Positions 33,287 to 44,000 of a DNA stretch of 52,582 bases are shown one piece after another. The DNA lies in contig JAPPGZ010000049.1 in the NCBI GenBank assembly GCA_028874905.1, positions 1 to 52,582 of the forward strand, read 5' to 3'. A model generated the notes under the pieces. It was not told the DNA's origin, made no database searches, and saw only the letters and a program-made list of their open reading frames with translations. Positions within the stretch are counted from its first letter, which is position 1. Each line of letters starts with the position of its first letter. Source of the stretch: Gemmatimonadota bacterium. GTDB taxonomy: Bacteria > Gemmatimonadota > Gemmatimonadetes > Longimicrobiales > Gaopeijiaceae. Position numbers and translations under genes: made by a program.

Positions 33287-36200
33287 ATGCGCTTGCACCT
33301 CCGCGGCCCATGGGCGGTCGCACTGCTGTTGCTCACACCTCTGGCCGGGCAGGCCCAGGAGGCGGAGCTGGACCCTGATCGGGGTCTTCCTCTCGAGCCC
33401 GCGCGCTGGGCCCGGTTCACCACCAACGAGGGGACCTGGATCTCGCTCGACGTGAGTCCCGATGGCCAGTCCATCGTGTTCGACATGCTCGGCGATCTGT
33501 ACACGATGCCGATCACCGGGGGTGACGCCATGCGCCTCACCAGCGGGATGGGATACGACATGCAGCCGCGCTTCAGCCCCGACGGCGAACGGATCGTCTT
33601 CGTGTCGGACCGCAGCGGGGACCAGAACGTCTGGCTGATGCCCTCTGGCGGCGGCGACCCGACCCAGCTCAGCAAGGGCGTGGGGAGCGCGTTCCTGTCC
33701 CCCGAGTGGATGCCCGACGGCAAGTACGTCGTGGTTTCGCGCGCCCGCCCGTTCCAGGGGCTTGAGAAGCTGTGGCTGTACCACGTGGACGGGGGCACCG
33801 GGATCGAGATGGTGGGGGGTCCCGGGGGACAGCGGATGATGGGCGCGGCGGTCGATGCCGACGGGCGCTACATCTGGTACGCCCAGCGCAACGGCACCTG
33901 GCAGTACAACGCGATCTTCCCGCAGTTCCAGCTGTGGGTCTACGACCGTCAGTCCGGGACGCGCACCCCCATGACGAACCGGTACGGCTCGGCGTTCCGG
34001 CCCGCGCTGTCGCCCGACGGCACGATGCTGGCCTACGGAAGCCGAGACGACGCCGACACGGGGATTCGGCTGCGGGATCTGGCGTCGGGCATGGAACGCT
34101 GGCTCGCCTATCCCGTCCAGCGCGACGACAAGGAATCGACCGCCACCATGGACGTGCTGCCCGGGTATTCCTTCACGCCCGACTCCGACGCGCTGGTGAT
34201 GTCCTACGGCGGCCGGATCTGGAGCGTACCGGTGGACGGCGGCGATCCGACCGAGATCCCCTTCACCGTCGAAGCCGAGGTCGCGATCGGGCCCGAGGTC
34301 GAGTTCGAGTACCCGATCGAGGACACGCCGGACTTCACGGTCAAGCAGATCCGGTACGCGCGCACCTCTCCGGACGGGAGCCGGCTCGCGTTCACCGCCC
34401 TGGACCGCGTGTACGTAGCGGACCTCCCGGACGGTACGCCGACGCGGCTCACCAGCGACGAAGTGGGCGAACACCGCCCGGTCTGGTCGCCGGACGGGCG
34501 CCAGGTCGCCTACGTGACCTGGGACGACGACACCGGCGAGGGCCACATCCGGCGCGTGTCGGCGGACGGCGGGTCTGCCGTCACGCTCACGACGGCGCCC
34601 GCGTACTACCGCGACCTCGTCTATTCGCCCGATGGAGGGCGCATCGTCGGCGTGCGGTCTGCGCGGCGCGACGTGCAGGAGGCCGTCGACCCGTTCTTCA
34701 ACACCCCTGGCTCCGAGTTCATCTGGATCCCGGCGGACGGCGGTGCAGTGACGGTGATCGGCCCCACAGCGGGTCGCAGGTCACCGCACTTCACGGAGGA
34801 TCCCGACCGCATCTACTACTACGGATCAGCGCGGGCCGACGCGATTCCGGGCTCGCCCACGCCTCCGCCGGTGACGACAGCGTTGTCTTCGGCACGTTGG
34901 GACGACACGGACAAGAAGCGGCACCTTCAGGTGACCGCCCGGGCCGACCTGTCGGCGGGTGGCGTGCCCATCGGCTACAAGCGCTCCGAGACCTCGGACC
35001 TCGTGATGCCGGCGGAGTTCGACGACGACGAACCACGCGAACTGATCCTGCGGATGATCTCCGGCTCGGTCGAGATGGCGCCGCAGGGCGACCTCGCGCT
35101 CGCGCAGATCGGTGACGACCTCTACGCCGTGACCGTCCCGGATCTTGGGGCGGCCCTGCCGGTGCTGGACGTCACCAAGCCCGACTCGGCCGCGGTCCCG
35201 GCGTGGAAACTGAACGAACTGGGCGTCGAGTTCCCGGCCTGGGGTGCGGACGGCCGCACCGTGCACTGGTCGCTCGGCAACGCGCTGTTCACCTACGACC
35301 TGGACGCCGCCGCCGCCGACACCGCCTACGAGGCCACAGAGCTGCAGATCGCGGTGACGGCGGAGCGCGACATCCCGCGGGGTACTGTCGTGCTGCGCGG
35401 CGCCCGCGCGATCACCATGAACGGCGACGAGATCGTCGAGAACGCGGACATCGTCGTGACGAACAACCGCATCGTGTCGGTCTCGTCGGGACCCGGCGAC
35501 GTGCCGGATGGGGCAACCGTGATCGACATGGCCGGGAAGACGATCGTCCCCGGCTTCGTGGACACGCATGCACATATGTGGAACCTGTGGGGCCTGCACT
35601 GGGCGCGCCCCTGGATCTACCAGGCGAATCTGGCCTACGGCGTGACCACGACACGGGATCCCCAGACCGCAACGACCGACGTGCTCTCCTACGAGGACAT
35701 GGTGCGCGCCGGCAAGATGGTCGGACCCCGCGTCTATTCAACCGGACCGGGCGTTTTCCAGTTCGACTTCATCAAGAGCTACGAGCACGCGCTCGACGTG
35801 CTGACCAAGTACAGCCGCTACTACGACACCAAGACCTTCAAGATGTACATGTCCGGCAACCGCCGTCAGCGCCAGTGGCTGATCATGGCCGCGCGCGAAC
35901 TGGGCCTCATGCCCACCACCGAGGGAGGGCTGGACTACCGGCTCAACATGACCCACGCGATCGACGGCTATCCGGGCATCGAGCACTCGATGCCGATCAT
36001 CCCGGCCTACGGAGATGTCGTCGAGCTCTTCGCCACGTCCGGGACGGTCAACTCGCCGACGCTGCTCGTCTCGTACGGGGGACCGTGGGCCGAGAACTAC
36101 TTCTATACGCGCGAGGACGTCTTCGGCGACGAGAAGCTGACGCATTTCACACCCAAGCGGGAGCTGGACACCAAGGCGCGGCGGCTCCAGACGACCGGCC

Positions 36201-36661
36201 CCGGGCCCGGCGGCTGGTTCATGGAGGACGAATACGCGTTCCCCAAGCACGCCGCCTGGCTGACGCGACTGGTGGAGAACGGCGGGAAGACCGGCGTCGG
36301 CAGTCACGGACAGCTGCAGGGACTGGGCTTCCACTGGGAGCTGTGGGCAATGCAGAGTGGCGACATGGACGAGCACGACGCGCTGCTGGCCGCCACGATC
36401 ATGGGCGCCGAGGCAATCGGCCTGGGCCGCGACCTGGGGTCCATCGAACCCGGCAAGCTGGCCGACCTGGTCGTCCTCGACGCCAACCCCCTCGACAACA
36501 TCCGCAACACCAACACGGTCCATCAGGTGATGATGAACGGAAGGCTCTACGACGGAGACACCCTCGACGAGGTGTGGCCCAGGCAACGGCCGGCACCCGA
36601 CGAACCATGGCGCAACACCGCGCCCAATGTCCGCGCCGGGATCCGGGGAGGTGACAAATGA
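33287..36661 (+). CDS. Exported TolB/PD40 propeller-amidohydrolase protein, paralogue 1
   Basis: A 1124-residue secreted protein. Signal peptide (GPWAVALLLLTPLAGQAQ), then a PD40/TolB-like propeller (about 35-660) with repeated SPDG blades (ISLDVSPDGQSIVFD, PRFSPDGERIVFVSDR, PVWSPDGRQVAYVTWD). An amidohydrolase TIM barrel (about 690-1110) starts with VVLRGARAITMNGDE and GKTIVPGFVDTHAHMW. Metal-site candidates: HAH, Lys in TFKMYM, His in IEHSMP. The usual final Asp is replaced by GVGSHGQLQG. GGAG lies 8 nt upstream of ATG 33287. Its stop overlaps the next paralogue. Likely cyclic dipeptide, amide or peptide processing in the periplasm, but the substrate is unknown. Confidence 0.85.
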   Translation: MRLHLRGPWAVALLLLTPLAGQAQEAELDPDRGLPLEPARWARFTTNEGTWISLDVSPDGQSIVFDMLGDLYTMPITGGDAMRLTSGMGYDMQPRFSPDGERIVFVSDRSGDQNVWLMPSGGGDPTQLSKGVGSAFLSPEWMPDGKYVVVSRARPFQGLEKLWLYHVDGGTGIEMVGGPGGQRMMGAAVDADGRYIWYAQRNGTWQYNAIFPQFQLWVYDRQSGTRTPMTNRYGSAFRPALSPDGTMLAYGSRDDADTGIRLRDLASGMERWLAYPVQRDDKESTATMDVLPGYSFTPDSDALVMSYGGRIWSVPVDGGDPTEIPFTVEAEVAIGPEVEFEYPIEDTPDFTVKQIRYARTSPDGSRLAFTALDRVYVADLPDGTPTRLTSDEVGEHRPVWSPDGRQVAYVTWDDDTGEGHIRRVSADGGSAVTLTTAPAYYRDLVYSPDGGRIVGVRSARRDVQEAVDPFFNTPGSEFIWIPADGGAVTVIGPTAGRRSPHFTEDPDRIYYYGSARADAIPGSPTPPPVTTALSSARWDDTDKKRHLQVTARADLSAGGVPIGYKRSETSDLVMPAEFDDDEPRELILRMISGSVEMAPQGDLALAQIGDDLYAVTVPDLGAALPVLDVTKPDSAAVPAWKLNELGVEFPAWGADGRTVHWSLGNALFTYDLDAAAADTAYEATELQIAVTAERDIPRGTVVLRGARAITMNGDEIVENADIVVTNNRIVSVSSGPGDVPDGATVIDMAGKTIVPGFVDTHAHMWNLWGLHWARPWIYQANLAYGVTTTRDPQTATTDVLSYEDMVRAGKMVGPRVYSTGPGVFQFDFIKSYEHALDVLTKYSRYYDTKTFKMYMSGNRRQRQWLIMAARELGLMPTTEGGLDYRLNMTHAIDGYPGIEHSMPIIPAYGDVVELFATSGTVNSPTLLVSYGGPWAENYFYTREDVFGDEKLTHFTPKRELDTKARRLQTTGPGPGGWFMEDEYAFPKHAAWLTRLVENGGKTGVGSHGQLQGLGFHWELWAMQSGDMDEHDALLAATIMGAEAIGLGRDLGSIEPGKLADLVVLDANPLDNIRNTNTVHQVMMNGRLYDGDTLDEVWPRQRPAPDEPWRNTAPNVRAGIRGGDK

Positions 36662-39600
36662 GCGCCAGGACCTTCCGCTTCGGCGCGCCCGCGCTGGCCC
36701 TCGCCGCCATCGCCTTCACGATCGCCCCGCTCGCGGCGCAGCCGCCCAGGCCGGGCGGAGCGCGCCAGAACCCGCTGCCGCTGCGCAACGCGCGCACGGC
36801 CGAATTCACCGCCACCGAAGGTACGTGGATCTCGCTCGACGTCAGCCCCGACGGCCAGACGATCGTCTTCGATCTCCTCGGCGACCTCTACACCATGCCG
36901 ATCGCCGGCGGCACGGCATCGCCGCTCCTCACGGGCATGGCGTTCGAGGTGCAGCCGCGCTTCAGCCCCGACGGCGAGTCGGTCGCCTTCATCTCCGACC
37001 GGAGCGGTGGCGACAACCTGTGGACCATGCGTCTCGACAAGACCGACACGACCCAGGTGTCGCGCGGCAACAATAACCTCTTCCTTTCGCCCGAGTGGGT
37101 ACCGGACGGCGAGTACATCGTGGTCAGCCGCTCGGGCGGGCTGGGCGGTTCGGCCAACCTGTACATGTACCACGCGGAGCGCTCGTCCCCTATCACGATC
37201 CCCGGAGCCCCCACGTCGCCGATCTTCGCGGCTTTGTTCGGGGGCATCAAGCGCATCGGAGCCGCGTTCAGCCCCGACGGACGGCACATCTGGTATGCGC
37301 AATCCTTCGGGGACTGGGAGTACAACGCCCGCCTCCCCCGCTACCAGGTATATCGCTACGACCGCGAAACGGGCACCAGCGCGGTGATGACCAGCCGGTA
37401 CGGTTCGGGGATGCGTCCGGCGATCTCGCCCGACGGCGAATGGCTGGTCTACGCAACGCGCTATAACGCCGACACGGGACTCAGGAAGCGCAACCTCGCG
37501 ACCGGCGACGAGGAGTGGCTGGCCTACCCGGTTCAGCGTGACGAGCAGGAATCGCGCGCCCCCATCGACGTGCACCCGGGCTACGCGTTCCTTCCGGACG
37601 GCTCGGCGATCGTCGTCTCGTACGGCGGCAAGATCTGGAACGTCCCGATGAACGGAAGCGAGCCCACCGAGATCCCGTTCGAGGTCGAAGTCGAACTCGG
37701 CATCGGGCCCTCGGTGAAGTTCGACTACCAGATCGATACCACCGCGATGGTCACGGCCAGCCAGATCCGCAGTCCCGCGGTGTCGCCCGATGGCGACCGG
37801 GTGGTGTTCACCGCGTTCGACCGCCTCTGGGTGCGGGACCTGACCGAGGGCGACGCGACGCGCCTCACCGATGCGGATGTCGGCGAATTCCACGCCCAGT
37901 GGTCGCCGGACGGGACCTGGATCACCTACGTGACCTGGGACGACACCGACGGCGGCCACATCATGAGGGTGCCGGCGACTGGCGGCGCGCCCACGCAACT
38001 CACGAGCACCGCGGCCATGTACTACAACGTGGCCTGGTCCCCGGACGGCGAGCGCATCGTCGCGTCGCGCGGTGCCGCCCGCGACCTGATGGAGGCGTCC
38101 GGGATCTTCTTCGGCCCGATGGGCGCCGAGTTCGTCTGGGTCCCCGCAAACGCCGCCGCACCCGCGGCCGCAACGGTGATCTCACCCACCGGCGCACGCG
38201 ACGTGGCCCACTTCGCCGCCGACGACTCCGACCGAATCTACGCCTACAGTCCGGTCGAGGGGCTGGTCTCGTTCCGCTGGGACGGCACGGACATCAAGCG
38301 CCACCTGATCGTGCGCGGACGCCAGGGAATCGCGGGAATGGCAAATCCGCACCCCGACGAGTGGGAATACCTGCCGAGGCGGGTCTACCCCTGGCGCAAG
38401 GCCCCCGACCCGACCGACCCCAGTCCGCCGACGGAGCCGGGATTCGCGCAGCCCGCAGGCCTCATCGTGCTCTCCCCCGAGGGCGACCGCGCCTTCGTGC
38501 AGTTCGGCAACGACATCTACATCGTCGAGCTGGCCGAGGTGGGGGCCGCGCCTCCCAACATTCTGCTCACCAACCTGGGGGCCTCGCCGGTTCCCGTGCG
38601 GAAGCTGACCGATGTCGGAGGCGAGTTCCCCTCGTGGGCTCCCGACGGTTCGGCGCTGCACTGGGCGATGGGCAACGTGCTCTTCACCTACGATGTCGAC
38701 CACGTCGAGGCCGAAGAGGCGGAGGAAGAGGAGACCGCGCACGAGCGGGCGCTCATCCGCGCACGCGCCATGGCCATTTCGGACACCCTGAGCGACAAGC
38801 GCGCCGAGGCCGACAGCCTCCGGAACGCCGACGAGGAGGTGCCCGAGGAGCTCGAGGACGAGATCACGCGCCTACAGGCCGATTCGGTGCAGGTCGTGGC
38901 CGACTCGCTCATGGCGCGCGCCGACTCGATCCGCGAGGCCGCGGAGGAGGTCGCCGCCAGGGCCAGCGCGGTCCGGGACGGCGACAAGGAGATACTCGCG
39001 GATACGACCGACACCTACGAGGCGCACGAGCGCAAGATCGAGGTCCAGCTGCCGCGCGACATCCCGCGCGGCGTGGTGGCGCTCCGCGGCGGCCGCATCA
39101 TCACGATGGCGGACAGTCCGTCCGACACGACCGGCGCCCCCCACGTCATCGAGAACGGTGTGGTGCTCGTCACCGACAACAAAATCGTCGAGGTCGGCGT
39201 CGCCGATTCCGTCGAGATCCCCGACAGCGCCCGGGTGATCGACGTGGCGGGCAAGACGCTCGTCCCCGGCTACATCGACATACACTACCACTCCATGTGG
39301 CTCGTGCCGGAGATCCATCCGCAGGAAGTTTGGCAATATCTGGCAACGCTGTCCTATGGGGTCACCACCACGCGCGACCCGCAGACGGCCTTCACCGACA
39401 TCCTCAGCTACACCGACCGCGTCCTCACGGGCGGAATGACCGGTCCGCGGATCTATTCGACCGGCCCCGGCGTCTTCAACGGAGAGAACATCCGCGACGC
39501 CGACCACGCGAAGACGATCCTGAGGCGGTATTCCGAGTACTACGACACCAAGACGCTCAAGATGTACATGAGCGGGAACCGCCAGCAGCGTCAGTGGATC

Positions 39601-40386
39601 ATCCAGGCGGCGCGCGAGCTCGAGCTGATGCCCACCACCGAGGGCGGGCTCGACTACAAGATCGACATGACGCACGCGATCGACGGATACCCGGGGATCG
39701 AGCACAACATCCCCATCGCGCCCATGTACTCCGACGTCGTGGAGCTTTTCAAGGAGTCGGAGACCACGAACACGCCGACACTGCTGGTGTCCTACGGCGG
39801 TCCGTTCGGCGAAAACTACTTCTACGCCACCGAGAACGCCCACGACGACCCGAAGCTGAACATGTTCATCCCCAAGGAGAACATCGACGCGCGGACGCGG
39901 CGGCGCGGCTCGGGCTCCGGCGGCAGTCCCGGTCCGGTGGGCTGGTTCCTTGAAGAGGAGCACGTCTTCCCGCGCCACGCCGAATTCATAAAGAAGATGC
40001 TCGAAGACGATGGCCGCGTGGCAGTTGGAGGCCACGGGCAGATACAGGGCGTCGGCTTCCACTGGGAACTGTGGGCCATGGCGGCCGGCGGCGCATCGAA
40101 CCACGACATGCTGCGGGCGGCTACGATCCTGGGCGCCGAAGCGATCGGGTTCGGCGAGCAGCTCGGCAGCATCGAGAAGGACAAGTTCGCCGACATCGTG
40201 GTCCTGAACTCGAACCCGCTCGACGACCTTCGCAACACGGTCGACATCCAGTATGTGATGAAGGACGGCCGCCTCTACGACGGCATGACCCTCGACGAGG
40301 TGTACCCCGAGGAGCGCACGCTGGAGCGGAGGAGGCCCGCCGAGGGGGATCCGGGAAGCACGGCAGCCGGGATCCGGCGCAACTAG
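36658..40386 (+). CDS. Exported TolB/PD40 propeller-amidohydrolase protein, paralogue 2
   Basis: A 1242-residue paralogue of the previous gene, overlapping its stop by ATGA. Signal peptide to PLAAQ, propeller about 40-670 (ISLDVSPDGQTIVFDLLGDL; SPDG blades as in paralogue 1), then a charged helical insert of about 110 residues (EEAEEEETAHERALIRARA; repeated DSL and ADS units) absent from paralogue 1. The amidohydrolase domain spans about 800-1225: VVALRGGRIITM, GKTLVPGYIDIHYHSMW, TLKMYMSGNR, THAIDGYPGIEHN, GGHGQIQGVGFHWELW. The metal motif is HYH instead of HAH. The tandem arrangement and near-identical segments show recent duplication with divergence of the linker. Confidence 0.85.
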   Translation: MSARTFRFGAPALALAAIAFTIAPLAAQPPRPGGARQNPLPLRNARTAEFTATEGTWISLDVSPDGQTIVFDLLGDLYTMPIAGGTASPLLTGMAFEVQPRFSPDGESVAFISDRSGGDNLWTMRLDKTDTTQVSRGNNNLFLSPEWVPDGEYIVVSRSGGLGGSANLYMYHAERSSPITIPGAPTSPIFAALFGGIKRIGAAFSPDGRHIWYAQSFGDWEYNARLPRYQVYRYDRETGTSAVMTSRYGSGMRPAISPDGEWLVYATRYNADTGLRKRNLATGDEEWLAYPVQRDEQESRAPIDVHPGYAFLPDGSAIVVSYGGKIWNVPMNGSEPTEIPFEVEVELGIGPSVKFDYQIDTTAMVTASQIRSPAVSPDGDRVVFTAFDRLWVRDLTEGDATRLTDADVGEFHAQWSPDGTWITYVTWDDTDGGHIMRVPATGGAPTQLTSTAAMYYNVAWSPDGERIVASRGAARDLMEASGIFFGPMGAEFVWVPANAAAPAAATVISPTGARDVAHFAADDSDRIYAYSPVEGLVSFRWDGTDIKRHLIVRGRQGIAGMANPHPDEWEYLPRRVYPWRKAPDPTDPSPPTEPGFAQPAGLIVLSPEGDRAFVQFGNDIYIVELAEVGAAPPNILLTNLGASPVPVRKLTDVGGEFPSWAPDGSALHWAMGNVLFTYDVDHVEAEEAEEEETAHERALIRARAMAISDTLSDKRAEADSLRNADEEVPEELEDEITRLQADSVQVVADSLMARADSIREAAEEVAARASAVRDGDKEILADTTDTYEAHERKIEVQLPRDIPRGVVALRGGRIITMADSPSDTTGAPHVIENGVVLVTDNKIVEVGVADSVEIPDSARVIDVAGKTLVPGYIDIHYHSMWLVPEIHPQEVWQYLATLSYGVTTTRDPQTAFTDILSYTDRVLTGGMTGPRIYSTGPGVFNGENIRDADHAKTILRRYSEYYDTKTLKMYMSGNRQQRQWIIQAARELELMPTTEGGLDYKIDMTHAIDGYPGIEHNIPIAPMYSDVVELFKESETTNTPTLLVSYGGPFGENYFYATENAHDDPKLNMFIPKENIDARTRRRGSGSGGSPGPVGWFLEEEHVFPRHAEFIKKMLEDDGRVAVGGHGQIQGVGFHWELWAMAAGGASNHDMLRAATILGAEAIGFGEQLGSIEKDKFADIVVLNSNPLDDLRNTVDIQYVMKDGRLYDGMTLDEVYPEERTLERRRPAEGDPGSTAAGIRRN

Positions 40387-40400
40387 GCGGCGACCGGCCG

Positions 40401-40439
40401 GCCGGCGGTCCGCGCACCTGGATTGTGCGGGCTGCCGGC
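40401..40439. terminator. Long GC stem-loop between convergent operons
   Basis: GCCGGCGGTCCGCGCAC (40401-40417) and GTGCGGGCTGCCGGC (40425-40439) form an imperfect stem around a 7-nt loop CTGGATT. It sits in the 83-nt gap between the convergent stops at 40386 and 40470. No U-tract is present; a bidirectional terminator is probable. Confidence 0.5.
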
Positions 40440-40469
40440 CCGGCTCGCTCAAGCGTCAGGCCACGCGGC

Positions 40470-41003
40470 CTATGTCTTCGACCGGCCGTCCCGTAGCACG
40501 GGCGCGCCGCCGGCAGCCTCGTCCGGGAGCGTGCCTGCCCCGCGGGCGCCCTCGGGCAGACGCGCCACCGCCAGCGAAAGTTCCGCTGCGAACTCCTCCG
40601 CGACCAGGCGATCCCCGCGCTTGATGCGCAATGCCAGCTTGGCCGGGTGCTTGAGCTTGAGCCCCTCCTGGCCCGCGATCCTCTCGAAGGCGAGTAGGTC
40701 CGCGGCCGTGATGACCAGCTTCGGCCCGGCCAGCCTCCACCACCTGCGCTCCGGCACGAACGCACCCGCGACCTTGGCCAGGGGCATCACGATTTCCCTG
40801 ACGGGCTCGATCTCCTCGCGCGTCTCGTAGCCGGCGCCTTCCATCGATTCGGTAACTACGGCGACGCGCCACTGAATAACCAGGCGGTCAGCCTCCAGCC
40901 GCACGAGTCCGTGGGCGGTTTCGGTGGTGGACTCGTATCCTCCGCCGGACGTGTAGAGGTCAGAGCTGCGCTTGAGCGTGAAGGGAACGGCGGCCAGTCC
41001 CAT
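40470..41003 (-). CDS. Hypothetical protein encoded downstream of amidohydrolase paralogue 3
   Basis: 177 residues, no signal peptide or membrane segment. It starts at ATG 41003, sharing one base with the amidohydrolase stop (TGATG). The N-terminal half is beta-rich (LYTSGGGYESTTETAHG, LVIQWRVAVVTES, EPVREIVMPLAKVAGAFV). The second half looks like an alpha/beta PH-like or DUF domain (LVITAADLLAFERIAGQEG, LALRIKRGDRLVAEEF). I do not recognise the family. Its coupled position suggests it is made with the exported amidohydrolase although it would stay in the cytoplasm. Confidence 0.6.
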   Translation of the reverse strand: MGLAAVPFTLKRSSDLYTSGGGYESTTETAHGLVRLEADRLVIQWRVAVVTESMEGAGYETREEIEPVREIVMPLAKVAGAFVPERRWWRLAGPKLVITAADLLAFERIAGQEGLKLKHPAKLALRIKRGDRLVAEEFAAELSLAVARLPEGARGAGTLPDEAAGGAPVLRDGRSKT

Positions 41004-44000
41004 CAGCGACCGCGCTCCTCGCGCACGTCGGGCGGCTCCACCCGCCACCACCACTGCGTCGGCAGCGGGCGCTGCCGCGGCCACACCTCGGTGAGCGTAG
41101 CGGCCTCGTAGAGCCGGCCGTTCTTCATGACGTAGTCGATGTCGATGGTGTTCTCGAGGTCGTCCAGCGGATTCGACGCGAGGACCTGAAGGTCGGCGAT
41201 CTTGCCCGGCTCGATCGATCCGATGTCGCTCGCCAGGCCGATCGCGTCCGCGCTCATGAGCGTCGCCATGCGCAGCGCGTCGTGGTTGTCCATGCCGCCC
41301 GACGCCATCATCCACAGTTCCCAGTGGGTCCCCAAGCCCTGGACCTCGCCGTGAGAGCCAAGGCCGGCCTGGCCTCCGGCCTCCATCCACTTCACGATCT
41401 GCTCGGCCTGCTGGAAGTGCGGGTATTGATCGTCGCGGTACCACGTCGTGGTCTTCCACTTGTCGAGTTCGTCGCGGGGGGTGAAGAACTGGAGGCGCTC
41501 GACCTCGTCGAGGTTGGTGCGCGTGAGGTAATACTGCCGCCCCGACGGCCCGCCATAGGCCACTACCAGCGTGGGCGTGTAGACCATCCCGCTGAACGCG
41601 CCCAGCCGCACGACATCGCGGTAGAAGGGGCTGATCGGGAGCGAATGCTCGAGGCCCGCGTAGCCGTCCTGGGCCAGCGTCAGGTTCATGGTGAAGTTGG
41701 AGCCGCCCTCGGTAGTCGGGGTCAGGCCCTGTTCGCGCGCCGCCATGATCACCCACTGGCGGATCTTCCGGTCACCGGCCAGGTACTGCTTGATCGTCTT
41801 GGTGTTGTAGTGATCGCTGTAGCGCCGCAGCACGTCGCGGGCCTCGTCCAGGCTGGAGATCTGGTCGGCGCTGAAGACGCCGGGGCCTGTCGAGTAGAGG
41901 CGCGGCCCGATGAACGCGCCGGTCTCCATCAGGTCGAAGTAGGCGACCGCGTCCTCGGACGAAGTCTGGGGATCGCGCTGCGTGGTCACCCCGTACGCCA
42001 ACTGCGCCAGGAACTGCGACACCTGCCCGCGGTGCACCCCCCACGAGACCCAGGTGTGCGCGTGGATGTCGACGAGCCCGGGATAGATTGTCTTGCCGGA
42101 CATGTCGCGCACGTCGGCGCCGTCGGGGATCTCGACGCTGCCGGCCGCCCCTACCGCGACGATGCGATTGTCTCGCACGACGATGTCCCCGCGCGGAATC
42201 ACCTCGTCGCCCCGCATTGTGATTAGACGTGCGTTGGTGAGGGCGACCACCCCACGCGGCAGGTCCTTCCGCACGGTGATCTCGACGTCGAACCGCGCGG
42301 CCTCGTAGACAGGACCGCCTTCCTCGTCCGGCGCCCCGGTCGAATCGGTGGCTTCCTCGCCGGGCGCATCCGCGGCGTCGGCGGCCTCCTCTTCGGACGC
42401 GTTGGCCTCGTTTTCGGGCGATTCCGCCTCCTCCCGCGCCTCGGCTCGCGCAGCCGCGACCGAATCGGCCACCAGCGAGTCGCTCAGCGCGATGTCGTGC
42501 AGGAAGAAGCTCCGCCCGATCGAGTAGTACGCGGCCGATCCGTCGGTCGTCCACCCCACGAAGTCGCCGCCAACCTTCGTGAGGCGCCGCGTCGGCACCG
42601 ACGACCGGGCAGCAACCGAGACCGTCGGCACCTCGCCCCCGGTCGGCGGCACCGTGATCGTGAAGACGTTGCGGTTGGCGCGCACGACGGCGCGCCTGCC
42701 GTCGGGGGACAGGACCACCTCGTCTGGCGCGGGGCGGCTGCCGGGGCCGGGACGCGCGGGCGCGGTGACCTTGACGATGGTGCGGATGTCGGTGCCGTCG
42801 TAGCGGACCGAGAGCAGGCCGTCCTGACCCGCCCAGACGTACACGCGATCCGGATCGGGCCCGGGATGGGGTGCGTTCCGTCCCTCCTGCGTGGCGCCCA
42901 GGCCCACCCACATGATCCGGTCGGGCTCACCGCCTTCGGCCGGCAGCCACACGTATTCGAGCTCGGCCGCCGGGCTGTGCCGGCCGAAGTCCTCCAGGGT
43001 GCGCATGCGGTGCATCTTCGAACCGCGCACCGCGACAATGCGCGAGCCGTCGCCGTTGTACGCGATCCGGTCGAAGAAGGCGGACGTGGGCGTGAGCTTC
43101 TCGGGTTCGCCGTCGCCGTCCGCGCGGATGCGCCAGATGTCGCCGCCGGCCGAGTCGTTCCAGGTCACGTATGCGATATGGCGCCCGTCCGGCGACCAGG
43201 CCGCACCGTGCTCCACGTCGGTCGAGGTGGTGAGGCGGCGCGCGTCCCGGATGACCGGGTAGCCCTCGGTCTGGGTGCCCGCCGGGTCCGGCAGGGACGC
43301 GGTCCAGAGGCGGTCGAGCGCCGAGAAGACGAGCCGGGTCCCGTCTGGCGAGGGGCGCGCGCCGCGGATCTGGGAGATGGTCAGCACCGAGTCGTTGATG
43401 GGATAGTCGAACTTGACAAGTGGGCCCATTTCCTGCTGGATGTGGGCCGTGAAGGGGACCTCCGAGGCCTCGCCCGAGGGCACCTCGACCCGCATGATCT
43501 TGCCGCCGTAGAAGGTGATCAGCGCGCGCGAGTCCGGCGTCCAGGCGCCGCCGGGGTACACGTCCCGGTCGCGCATTCCCCCGCCCTGCGACTCGTCGCG
43601 CTGTACGTCCATCACCAGCCAGGTCTCCTCGCCGGTGGCCAGGTCCCGCAGCTTCAGCGCCTCGCGGGCGTCGTAGCGGGTCGCGTAGACGAGCCAGCGC
43701 CCGTCCGGACTCGGCATGGGCCGGAACGCGCCCTCGTGCTCGTGGGTGCGCACCATGACACGCCCCGTTTCCCGGTCCAGCATGCCGATCTGGAAGGCGC
43801 CGACCTGGCGCGCGGAGCTCTGTTCCGCCGCGCCGAAGTGCCCGGGAGGATCCGGATCGAGGTTGTATGGATCGGATGCGCCGGCGCCGGGACCACCAGC
43901 GTCCGTCCCGCCCACCGGGAAGCCGCCGCCCAGGTTCCCGCGCACGTTCACCCACGCATACCGCGGATCCGGCCCGAACGCCGCGCCGATGTGCGACGGC

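Noticed and set aside
37899..39953. 684-codon open frame in another phase inside amidohydrolase paralogue 2
   Set aside because: Composition is Arg/Gly/His repeats with no domain; the paralogue frame has clear motifs throughout.
40470..41756. 428-codon minus-strand ORF overlapping the end of amidohydrolase paralogue 3
   Set aside because: Only its last 177 codons (from ATG 41003) are gene-like; the rest is a shifted reading of the amidohydrolase.
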